A DNA stretch of 64,000 nucleotides from contig JANQSF010000108.1 in NCBI GenBank assembly GCA_028284155.1, positions 62,001 to 126,000 of the forward strand, given 5' to 3'. The notes under the pieces were generated by a model. That model saw only the letters and a list, made by a program, of their open reading frames with translations. It had not been told where the DNA came from and did not search any database. Both the position numbers and the translations under genes were made by a program. Shown in pieces: positions 43,401 through 48,925 of the stretch. Each line of letters opens with the position of its first letter. Position 1 is the first letter of the stretch. Origin of the DNA: Phycisphaeraceae bacterium (lineage in GTDB: Bacteria > Planctomycetota > Phycisphaerae > Phycisphaerales > Phycisphaeraceae).

Positions 43401-45588
43401 GGGCCGACGGGAACGTCTGCTCGAAATCCTGTTGCTGGACCTCGGCGACGGTGTAGCTGCCCGCATCCAGGTCGGGGAAGGTGTACTGGCCGCTGGCGTC
43501 GGTGGTGACGTTCGTCTCGCCCGGGTCGAGCACGCCGTTGTTGTTGGCGTCCAGGTAGATCACAAAGCCGGGCAACCCGTCGTCACCGGGGTCGCGGACG
43601 CCGTCGCCGTCGATGTCGGCGAACTTCAAGCCGCTGATGCTGCCGGTCGGTGCATCGTTGTCGGCGATGTTGACCGTCGCCATCGCCGGGTCGCCGATCT
43701 CGTACGCGGCGTTGGCCGTGATGGTCAGTTCGACGCTCTCAGCTCCCTCGACCTCGCCGTCATCGACGGGGACGAGGTCGATCGTCGCGGATGCGAACCC
43801 GGTCGGGATCTGCACCATACCGGACAGCGTCGTGTAGTCGTCCGTGTTCGTCGCCGTGCCGCCGATGTCGTACAGCACGGTCAGCGGCGCGCCCGTGTCG
43901 CCCGAGCGCGTCACGGTGAATTGACCGATACCGCCGTCTTCGGAGGCCGAGTCGTCGTTCGCGGCGATCGTCACGAAGGGTAGCAACGGCTCGTTACCAA
44001 AGTTCAGGCCGTTCACGTCGGCGTCGCCGACAAAGACGCGGTGCGCCCCGGGCGGCGCGCCGCCGCCGTTGCGGTCGAAGCGCGCCAGCCCGTTGTCCAG
44101 CAGGCCGACGACGTAGACCTGCGACCCGTCGGGGCTGGAGTCGATGCTGACGGGGAAGTCCAAGCCATTCACGCCGCCGGCGCCGTCGACGACGGTGTTG
44201 ACAAAAGTGAGCAGACCGGTGTCGGTGTCGCGCGAGAAAACTGCGACCGTGTCTTCATCGTCGCTGGCGACGTAGACGCTTGCGCCGTCCGGGCTCACGT
44301 CGGCGTACGTGGCGTCGAAGATCCCGTCCACGCCGCCGGCCCCATCGACCAACACCTGCGCGAACGTGAGAACACCGGTGTCCGTGTCACGGTCGAACAC
44401 GCTCACGGCGTGGCTGTCCTGACTCGTGGTATAGACGTTGCGACCGTCGGGGCTGACCTGCACGGACTGGATGTGTTGAATGCCCTGCACCAGCGTGCCG
44501 CCGCTGTCGTTCTGACCGTTGCGCACGATCTCAACGAATGTAAGCAGGCTCGTGTTCGGGTCGCGGCTGAACACGCCGACGGCGTCGTCCCCGCGCGCCG
44601 CGGTGTAGACGGTCATTCCGTCAGGGCTGACATCGACGCCGCGCGGCTCGAACAGCCCGTCGGCACCGCCGATGTTGTCGCGCAACACCTGCTCGAACGT
44701 GAGCAGCCCGGTGTTGGCGTCGCGACTGAAGACGGACAGCGCGTCGTCTTCAAAACCGACGGCGTAGACGCTCTGCCCGTCGGCGCTAACGGCGATCGAC
44801 CGCGCGCCGTCCAGCCCGTCCACGCCGCCGACGCCGTCTTTCAAGACCTGAAGGAAAGTGAGTTCGCCGGTGTTGGCGTTGCGGCTGAAGACCGACACGG
44901 CGTCGTCGGTTTCGCCGACGGTGTAGGCGTGCATCCCATCAGGGCTGATCACGACCTGCCGGGCGGTGGCCAACCCATCGACGCCGCCGACGCCGTCCAC
45001 GAGCACCTGCACGAACGCCAACTCGTCGGTCACGGGGTTGCGACTGAACGCGGCGACCGAGTCGTCGGTCAGCGCGGTGACGTAGACGTGCGCGCCGTCG
45101 GGGCTGACCGTCACCGACGTGGGATTGAACAGCCCGTCCGCGCCGCCGACGCCGTCCAGGAGCACCTGCTGAAACGTGAGCACGCCGTCACCGACCGGCA
45201 TGGTCGAGGGGAACGACTGCGCAAAGCCCGCGGGCACGACCTGACGCACGTCATACGTGCCCTCGGTCTGGCTGGGGAACGCGTAGTCGCCGTCGCCGTC
45301 CGTAACGACGCTCGTCTCACCGCCGTCCATCTGCCCGTCGCGGTCGGCGTCGAGGAACACGACGACGCCGGCTAGCCCCGGCTCGCCGATGTCCTGCGCC
45401 CCGTCGCCGTCCAAGTCGTTGAACGCCGTGCCGGTGATCGCGCCGTCCAGCAGGATGCGCGGCTCAAGCGGGTTCAACACGAAGGGCGACACCTCGCGCC
45501 GAGGCGTACGCCAGATTCGCCAACTCCACGGGCGATTGGCCGAGCGCTGATGAGAACGACGGTCCGACGCGCGATTGATACTCAGCAT
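31429..45588 (-). CDS. Giant secreted/surface multi-propeller protein (4719 aa): LEPR-XLL, SdrD-B, beta-propellers, Calx-beta
   Basis: The N-terminus carries LEPRILLD (41-48), the LEPR-XLL motif of giant planctomycete surface proteins. Then come seven units, each an SdrD-B domain (about 51, 652, 1140, 1628, 2262, 2730, 3238; motif D.NG.G..D.GE) followed by a seven-bladed propeller. Propeller types are lactonase/YVTN-like (1, 2, 3, 5; blade core VSPDGxxVYV) or TolB-like (4, 6, 7; ISADGRFVxF). Calx-beta domains follow propellers 1 and 4, and four more occur at about 3745-4190. The C-terminal ~520 residues are beta-helix-like. Blade counts, read by eye, are seven in each propeller. An adhesin or matrix role is inferred. 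Confidence 0.9.
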   Translation of the reverse strand: MLSINRASDRRSHQRSANRPWSWRIWRTPRREVSPFVLNPLEPRILLDGAITGTAFNDLDGDGAQDIGEPGLAGVVVFLDADRDGQMDGGETSVVTDGDGDYAFPSQTEGTYDVRQVVPAGFAQSFPSTMPVGDGVLTFQQVLLDGVGGADGLFNPTSVTVSPDGAHVYVTALTDDSVAAFSRNPVTDELAFVQVLVDGVGGVDGLATARQVVISPDGMHAYTVGETDDAVSVFSRNANTGELTFLQVLKDGVGGVDGLDGARSIAVSADGQSVYAVGFEDDALSVFSRDANTGLLTFEQVLRDNIGGADGLFEPRGVDVSPDGMTVYTAARGDDAVGVFSRDPNTSLLTFVEIVRNGQNDSGGTLVQGIQHIQSVQVSPDGRNVYTTSQDSHAVSVFDRDTDTGVLTFAQVLVDGAGGVDGIFDATYADVSPDGASVYVASDDEDTVAVFSRDTDTGLLTFVNTVVDGAGGVNGLDFPVSIDSSPDGSQVYVVGLLDNGLARFDRNGGGAPPGAHRVFVGDADVNGLNFGNEPLLPFVTIAANDDSASEDGGIGQFTVTRSGDTGAPLTVLYDIGGTATNTDDYTTLSGMVQIPTGFASATIDLVPVDDGEVEGAESVELTITANAAYEIGDPAMATVNIADNDAPTGSISGLKFADIDGDGVRDPGDDGLPGFVIYLDANNNGVLDPGETNVTTDASGQYTFPDLDAGSYTVAEVQQQDFEQTFPSAQPAGSGALTFQQVLRDGVGGVDGLFNPTAVTVSPDGAHVYVTALSGNSVAVFSRNTGTDVLSFVQVLTDGVGGVDGLAQPRSVMVSPDGAHVYVAAEADDAVGVFSRNTNTGELTFEQVVRDGVGGVDGLDGARSVAITPDGTLVIAAGFEEDALAVFTRNPGTGQLAFQQVVRDNVGGADGLFKVRSVAVSPDGQNVYTAGRDDHAIGVFTINSGTDMLAFEQVLREGTDDGAGHIIDGLQDVQAVAVSPDGGSVYAVSNSDQSVAHFSRNAADGRLVFEHVIKDGAGGVDGLGGATFVTVSPDSANVYVASETDDAVAMFTRDLQTGDLTFDAAHIDGQGGVDGLDGAIGVAVGPDGTQAYAVGLFDSALARFDREGGAAADGTHLVQLAAGQDVTDINFGNQPIVPSEPGTISGVKFDDDNANGVQDAGEAGLPGFTIYLDANNNGRLDTGETSTVTAADGSYTLINVAEGTHFVREVQQPGLEQTAPSPIYQGDSELDFVQQIRDTIDVDGLLDAWAVVVSADNANVYATASTDDTLLVFERDAVTGELSHVQTLEDGVGGVDGMNTPRSAAVSLDGRHVYVGGEGDDAIAVFERDEQGMLTFVQFVRDGQDDGSGNTVNGLDGVRSVTVSDDGQNVYAASIDDDAVAVFVRNANTGELTFIHFLTDGVAGVDGLFGARSVVVSPDGLHAYVAGRDDNAIAILERDAGDGQLTFIDVIRDGDNAGAVDGLAAVQVVAISPDGKHIYAGSNDDQAMSVFERDANTGLLEFIQVVFDGNDIQLDGATSIAVSPDGGSVYVAAEIDDAVMAFSRDAATGLVTAVEFEEDGQNGVDGLNGVLGVAVSPDGRTVYAAGTLDSSVVVFDRDSDDALAGAHTVVLPGGGAVTDVDFGNSSTLGEIRGVKFDDADGDGFQDSGEGGLGGFTIFLDGNGNGQLDAGEQSTVTAPDGSYAFADLVPGSYTVAEVQQTGFDQTFPAPTFVTERVSRPNLGGQSNSNSLEPGVSDPGRFVAFSSFASNLVSTDNNNASDVFLFDRQTHVVERVSVGTGRTQANDSSFEGQVSADGDRIVFLSTATNLVPGADDGTRHIYVFERSTNLTRLVSASNSGQPGDRNSFSPAISADGRFVAFQSIAENLVPNDNNQAGDIFVYDILNETIERVSVGPGGVEADEQSGRPAISADGRFVSFHSDAENLVDHDMNDSRDVFVHDRLTGTTEIVSILPDGTQGTNTGSATDGDSRNSKISADGRFIVFHSDSTEFFPGISGDGALVYLFDRATGRLELASITEGGVPANDDSRDPDISPDGRYVTYESFATNLDPAATGGTRQVFVYDRLTGLTRLASVGTDQSEGNNSSGDAAISDGPSVAFESSATNLVNGDTNAQIDIFVQSVVPGVHAIDLQPQQVVTDADFGNFDANPAFAEVNIVSKDNVASEDGDTGSFRITRDARTETDLTVQYTVTGTATNGTDYQTIDGTAIIPAGQFVVTVNVIPIDDFDIEGTEFVTLTLTPDAAFVIGPDTGATVSIRDNEGGRIGGTKFDDDNGNGVQDAGELGIAGFTVYLDLNNNLIRDAHEPAAMTDASGHYAFSGLDNATYQVVEEQQPGFAQTFPDPTPGSGQLTFDQTIAQDGLSRVVVSPDGSGLYTLGDDIEVFERDPATGDVTHVQTVEVDLAGFPIMLVTPDGNSLILVTDVIEVFARDASTQELTHIQTIEESDAGNNNLNPTAMAVSPDGTSFYLATIDPLADPQVIELLNFDRDAELGLLTFKRVVPLPESPELLSVRGIEVSPDSRRVAVLSVGLSLFDFERDPANGELTFDQVFRNSTVPSSLAMSPDGRSLYAGGQRTDLPPREGSIVSYVRNPISGELSRTDGPGIFGGFGDLTNFSHATFMEMSPDGVNLYVFDAFTEHLFTFARDPQSGALTLTEDLFVTAAIGQDDVNDMVISADGRQLYLVGADNGTYLATFQRDGGGTPPGTHRVVIDDDNRLVDNADFGNRSQLGAIEGVKFADENGNGQQDAEDLPVADWEVFLDANRNGVLDDGEPTTTTDAQGRYRFDGLPTGTYSVAEVPQPGWLQTAPSTDGPEGVELAFLSETGIPRSDQPKPSVSGDGRFVVFASDRADLVPNDHNVATDVFLLDRATNLIERISISTDGGNADGRSNSPVLSDDGRYVVYASDATNLVSNDNNDATDVFLYDRETGITEIVSLSTGGAQGDFSSGLPDVSADGRYVTFTSIANNLSTQDDNNFANIFVRDRETGLTDLVSIGFDGSPAEGNSMLSRISDDGRHVSFYSIAENIVAGSTDFANIFVFDRDTRTAELASFDAPGFVDVYHDISGDGGFVAFSASPFEGLSVSQDLFTDVFVYDRQNMTHQAVSAAGVGADPDQQVSYPRLSTDGRLLTVSSNIAGLAPNDANTDFDIYRYDRVNESIERLSNDANGFAADGLSIFSDISADGRHVVFFSASGELSDPPRFDDDFALFAHSPQPAGNHSVTLEPRQVVGDADFGNQPQFGSIAGVKFRDDNGDGVQDAGEPGLADVTVFLDLNNNGVLDVDEPSTVTDADGNYAFNDLLPGPYIVVEETVAGFEQTHPGQAGSAAPIQRVSISTTGGDTDGESLILDVSDDGRFTLFLSAASNLVDNDDHEGFDYFIFDRQTGTNQLIAPVPFGYFVRQAGLSGDGRYAALFVDTEDLGFDSDPSLDVAVFDLETGTFELIGDSFSDDRRALINQNPTISDDGRFVGFNSIQVDDQNEQHVEVWIHDRTTGEKQLASPRVFGDRTNAFAYDPRFSGDGRYLMYGTFADNLVFGDNNDNLDVYIFDRFTGDLERIDPTFDGQEPNGFVSSGGISHDGQLIAFETSADNFAADDTNNRNDIYFYNRGTDVVERISNTPDGLPPNSGSFNPSLSDDGRFVAYSSTATNILPGTTNTFADVYVYDRVQQTTVKVTTTPDGGDPTGNSFDLKLSADGRLVSFSSLAGDLVDGDFNNREDVFIAPVPIPFAHVIDVAPRQDVDDADFGNRPEQGTPDVSVSASPTSLSESAGPVRFTFTRTGDTGQPLTVFFTGEGTATSGADYAALPDSVTIAVGQSSFDLDVALVDDGTQEDSETLELRLTENAAYNLTVAGATVTITDDDGGFVPTVSILPITTNGSEDGSVAQVHFTRNGPNDSPLTVMYTLDGDAINGSDYQTLDGSVVIPAGSSTFALDIVPIDDDIDEDGETVIVTLAESPGNYRLGNTTSGSATIADNDNDLPVVNIDATDNLASETGDPGGFTVTRTGDTGQSLTVNYAIGGSATNGVDFTTLSGSVTIPAGASSAPIPIHPFADGVVEAIETVELTLTINPATYLVGTFDRDTVNIVDDDAAIPSVSVLATAPIASEDGTVGEFTVSRSGPTDSALNVFYSVTGTAINSVDYVTLSNFVRIPAGQSSVVIPIDALPDDLEENDETVVLTISPNAPVYNVSNNDSATVTIGEVPLPAEEVARFGKPVGPTKIEIPDAFGNSFDFRLSGDGIGIVLREADGRLSLQFEGTSDRSRVTINNRGNGDGKLHDLLSDGALGNVNARNISFTGDLIVNGRVGAFRALDVDAQHRIEFGGTPFDRPSNYTFGVLTDVTFVSGAPGRLTITAWNDTDPESNPDSLTIPHATNILARRDRRRGIGGTWDADVVMSGIGATRGRTLGNLRVDDGGSNVDILVTGDANNVQFGGPIDNVNINVSGTLNRATLSTATDTDIEAGEARTVRVARWTNGKLVANAARTVQVTDVIEGVDITVANDVNSVQFKEPANDVDITVGGELKRATLDVLTDVNIQGGEVGTARIDQWTNGQFTAASVRTFQVKEDMQGVNVTVTGDPTARSAVNNFKVGGVASAGLMTVVGSTGNLSFGAVGAGFAALVTGEIRQVMSRGSSSGDFSALNIGTVNIGGELLTGTMRAGYSAGPDGLPNTGDDTELGGPAAEIKRITVRGTTPNAETFVAGVFPTKANINRSNFDIDPASDVRFRLIPV

Positions 45589-45961
45589 GTCTTCTGCCTC
45601 TTCGTTGAGTCTTGACCGAACACACGGATCGAAGTTTCTGAGCGCGTCGCAGCGTCCTGAGCCTTAACGGGGCCCTTGTTCCGCAATTCCAATCAGACTG
45701 AACGCGTGAGTAGTACACTGACGATTGCTGCGAGGGACCTCGACAATCTGTCCAAACTCATTGACTGACTTGCGTGGCCCAGCGTCGAGTGACGCCCTTA
45801 GCAGAGGCCTGACCGCGTCCGAGACCGCGACGAGCGTCTCAATCCGAATGAAGCGCGGATTACCCCAAAGGCCGTAGCCGACAAAGGCAGCGAAGAACCC
45901 CTGTTGAACAGCAAGGCTACCCCCAGGCCCATCCCGGTGCAACCCCCACTTAAAGGGCCGG
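45589..45961. other. Intergenic region upstream of the giant gene
   Basis: About 370 bases lying 5' of the giant gene (minus strand) and 5' of the sialidase relic (plus strand). It must contain the giant gene's promoter, but no convincing box was found. A minus-strand open frame (45664-45972) has no recognisable features and is not called. Confidence 0.35.
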
Positions 45962-46099
45962 CCCCAGTCCACGCAATGGTCGTACTCCTACGCCCACGAG
46001 CACGGCGGTAAGTTGTACATCGTGTTCTCGGTCGGTAAAGAGGATCGCGGCTTGACGGTCGTGCCGGTGTCTTCGCTACACCGCACATCAAGAAGGTGA
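45962..46099 (+). pseudogene. 3' remnant of a sialidase/BNR-repeat gene
   Basis: Translation of this frame gives QWSYSYAHEHGGKLYIVFSV, then GKEDRGLTVVPVSSL and a stop at 46097-46099. This matches the typical C-terminal strand of secreted sialidase-family proteins (HDGKLYVVYSV.KED...L..IPV). The upstream sequence cannot be read in frame as the rest of such a protein and there is no start, so it looks like a truncated relic. It sits 8 bases before an intact sialidase-like gene, whose ribosome-binding sequence lies in the relic's last codons. Confidence 0.6.
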
Positions 46100-46107
46100 G
46101 TTGACTC

Positions 46108-47343
46108 ATGAAACATGTACCACGCCTATTCACCACTGTGCTTCTCCTGACTCTCTTTGCGTCGTTCGCTGTCGCCGCCGAGCCCAAAAACCGCGTCGCT
46201 GAGGGTGCGCTCGAATCATTCCTGGGTGAGCCGACATTCGAGCGGCAAGAGTTGTTCGACGGCGAGCGGTTTCCGAACGTGGTGGTCTGTACCGATGGCA
46301 CGGTGATAGCCACGTGGGGTAGCAAGACCTTCAGAGTCCGGCGCAGTGAGGATGGAGGCAAGACTTGGGGCCAACCGATCACGCTTGGCAAGGGCATCCA
46401 TGGCGGTGGCGCAGTCGTAGACCAATCCAGCGGCCATGTCCTGCTCTTCACGCATCCGAAGCATCCCGCCCGTGACGGCACGACCGCGCCGCGCACGCTG
46501 TACCGCAGCACGGATCACGGCAAGACGTGGAATCCGGACAAAGCGAATTTCGCTAAGGACGCTAAGGGCTACATCCCCTCTCTGCACATGAGCGAGCACG
46601 GCGTGACGTTGCGACATGGCAAGCACGCCGGTCGGCTCATTCGGCCCGCACGTGTGTACCAACCCTCGCCCGGGCGATACTCGACTGCGATCTACAGTGA
46701 CGATGGCGGCCGTAATTGGAGGGCCGGTAAGCCCGTGCCGATTCAGGGTTCCGGCGAAGGGGCGCTGCTCGAACTGTCCAATGGTCGACTGATCTACACA
46801 GCCCGGCGCAGTCATTTCGCCGAGGGCCAAGCGCTGCGGTACGAACGGCATTACGCGGTCAGCGACGATGGCGGCCACACCTGGCGTGACACGTCGTTGT
46901 TCAAGTTGTTGCCGGACGGTCCGCGATACCGCGGCAAGAAGGGCAAAGGCGCCAACTACAACGGGCACTTCGGCATGTTGGCCGGGTTCGTTCGCCTGCC
47001 GGTCAAAGGCCGCGACATCCTGATTTACAGCAACGCCGACCACGACGGCCATGAGCGGGTCCGCCTGACGGTTTGGGTGAGTTTCGACGGCGGTAAGTCT
47101 TGGCCCGTCAAGCGCCTCATTGACGAAGGCCTAAGCGCGTACTCCTCGCTGGCCGCGGGCCGGCCCGGAACACCCAGCGAAGGCTCGGTGTATCTGCAGT
47201 ATGAATACGGCAAGCACGGGCAACAGTACGCTGGTTGCCGCATCGCTCGCTTCAACCTTGCCTGGCTACTCGCCGGTCAGCAGACGGGCGACGGTGAAGT
47301 GCCCGAAGGGATTGCTACCGCAGCGCCGTCAGCGCAGGATTGA
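46108..47343 (+). CDS. Exported BNR-repeat sialidase-like protein
   Basis: A 411-aa protein with a signal peptide (hydrophobic core LFTTVLLLTLFASFAVAA) and a six-bladed propeller marked by Asp-boxes: SEDGGKTW, STDHGKTW, SDDGGRNW, SDDGGHTW and SFDGGKSW. The arginine triad of true sialidases is suggested by FPNVVV, RLIRPARVY and similar segments, but cannot be assigned with certainty, so the activity is sialidase-like glycosidase or binding. The ATG at 46108 has AAGGTGAG upstream, within the relic's last codons. The preceding sialidase relic suggests past duplication. Sialidases of this type occur among planctomycete polymer-degradation genes. Confidence 0.85.
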   Translation: MKHVPRLFTTVLLLTLFASFAVAAEPKNRVAEGALESFLGEPTFERQELFDGERFPNVVVCTDGTVIATWGSKTFRVRRSEDGGKTWGQPITLGKGIHGGGAVVDQSSGHVLLFTHPKHPARDGTTAPRTLYRSTDHGKTWNPDKANFAKDAKGYIPSLHMSEHGVTLRHGKHAGRLIRPARVYQPSPGRYSTAIYSDDGGRNWRAGKPVPIQGSGEGALLELSNGRLIYTARRSHFAEGQALRYERHYAVSDDGGHTWRDTSLFKLLPDGPRYRGKKGKGANYNGHFGMLAGFVRLPVKGRDILIYSNADHDGHERVRLTVWVSFDGGKSWPVKRLIDEGLSAYSSLAAGRPGTPSEGSVYLQYEYGKHGQQYAGCRIARFNLAWLLAGQQTGDGEVPEGIATAAPSAQD

Positions 47344-47437
47344 TAAGACCGGCGCAGTTCGGTTGACGTTGGCGCCATCAGCAACAGCGCGAACAATATG
47401 AATGATCGGCTGAGTGTTAAACCGTCACGCGAGTCCA

Positions 47438-48811
47438 TCACGCCAACAAGTGCGGCAGCGGCCCGTCGCCGGTTGCGTCGCCCTTGAGCATCGCGTCGTG
47501 CACGCCGAAGTATTCGCGCTTGTCGCCGGCCGCGTGGAGGAACGTCGTGTAAAGGTTGCCGGTCTCACGGTGGCCGGCGATGCCCCAGTACGGGTACTCG
47601 ACGTAGCGCCCGCCCTTGATCCCCGTGTGCTTGCCGGGCAGCATAACGAACGGCCATTCCCAGCAACGGCTGTGGTGACCCTCTGCCGCGTCGGACAGAT
47701 AGATGACGACGGTGTTGTCGAGCATCGTGCCGTCGCCTTCGGGCACCGCGTCCAGCTTCTTCATCAGGTCGTGAATAAGCTGGAAGTGGAACTTGCGGAT
47801 CTTGACCATCATTTGTGACGAGGTCATGCCGTTGTAGCTACCGCCGTGGCCGATGCCGTGCTTGCCGAAATCGATGCCCAGCCCGGTGAACTTGACGCCG
47901 AAGTACGGGTTACCCACGCCCGACGCGATGGTCACCGAACGGGACAGCCCGCCGATGAGCGTCGCGGCGGCGATGTCGAACTGCGCGTCGAGACGGTCGC
48001 ACTCGACGTCGCTGGTGAACTTGTCATTGACCTTGGGTGCGACCTTGCGAAGCGTGCCTTCGATTTCACCTAAGCGAGATTGACGTTGACGCATCGCTTC
48101 GTATCCCGCCAGGTGCGACTCCAACTTGCCGCGCTCGCTGGCGGGCACTTCCTTTTGCAAGCGCTTCACGTCGTCGCGCAGGAAGTCGAGCAGGTTGGTC
48201 TTGGCGTTGAACTCGGCCTTGGAGTTGCCGCCCGCCACGCTGCCGAAGATGCTGCCGTAGGCCGTCATCGGCTGACAGATCGTCGGGACGGGCTGGTTCT
48301 TCCCCCACGCCGAACAGTTGTAAATGACGTTGTGCTCGACCCGGCCGGACATCCCCAAGCCCACGTGCGGGAAGATGCCGCCCAGCTTCTTGCCCAGCGC
48401 GACGTCGATCGTCTCACCCTTGGCCGTACCACTGCTGCCGACGCCGCTGCCACAGTTGTAAACGCCCAGCGCGCCGAAGTCATTTGAGTGACCGCCGCCT
48501 GCGATCTTGCCGGACAGGCCGTTCACCACCGTCAGCCGATCCTGATACGGCGCGATCGGGTGCAATGACTCAGGCAGCTTCATCTTCGTCAGCGAGACGT
48601 CGATCATTTTGTCGAGGTTGCGCTGCCGCTTGATATCCAGCGGCGTGACCTGCGCCGGTGGCAGGCCGTTGCCTTCCATGACGAACACGAACCGCGGCGG
48701 CAGCTTCACGCCGTCAGCCTGGGCGCGGACCTGCTGGAGGATCGGCGTCAGCGTCAACGCGCCGGCGCTGGCAGAGACGTTGCGGAAGAACTGTCGGCGG
48801 GTGATCGGCAT
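47438..48811 (-). CDS. DUF1552 family exported protein
   Basis: A 457-aa protein with a Tat-like N-terminus (TRRQFFRNVSASAGALTLTP) followed by the DUF1552 domain (PRFVFVMEGNGLPPAQV, GHSNDFGALGVYNCGSGVGS, IGHGGSYNGMTSSQ). DUF1552 is an alkaline-phosphatase/sulfatase-like fold found almost only in planctomycetes and relatives, usually paired with a DUF1592 cytochrome-bearing protein, as here (gene at 48926-50956, upstream on the same strand). Function is unknown. The gap to the DUF1592 gene is 114 bases and contains a hairpin. Confidence 0.9.
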   Translation of the reverse strand: MPITRRQFFRNVSASAGALTLTPILQQVRAQADGVKLPPRFVFVMEGNGLPPAQVTPLDIKRQRNLDKMIDVSLTKMKLPESLHPIAPYQDRLTVVNGLSGKIAGGGHSNDFGALGVYNCGSGVGSSGTAKGETIDVALGKKLGGIFPHVGLGMSGRVEHNVIYNCSAWGKNQPVPTICQPMTAYGSIFGSVAGGNSKAEFNAKTNLLDFLRDDVKRLQKEVPASERGKLESHLAGYEAMRQRQSRLGEIEGTLRKVAPKVNDKFTSDVECDRLDAQFDIAAATLIGGLSRSVTIASGVGNPYFGVKFTGLGIDFGKHGIGHGGSYNGMTSSQMMVKIRKFHFQLIHDLMKKLDAVPEGDGTMLDNTVVIYLSDAAEGHHSRCWEWPFVMLPGKHTGIKGGRYVEYPYWGIAGHRETGNLYTTFLHAAGDKREYFGVHDAMLKGDATGDGPLPHLLA

Positions 48812-48925
48812 GGGTCGTCCTCTGAAGAAGCGTCAGCTTCCATTGCAATTCAAGGTCGGCGGGTTAGGCGTGTGTTCTTTTCTCACATCGGCCCGACGGG
48901 CGTCGAACCCGTCCCACCGCACGGC

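Noticed and set aside
45664-45972. 102-codon minus-strand open frame upstream of the giant gene
   Set aside because: No ribosome-binding site or recognisable domain; overlaps the sialidase relic and the likely promoter region.
45798-46511. 237-codon minus-strand open frame over the sialidase start
   Set aside because: Antisense shadow of the sialidase gene with unlikely composition.
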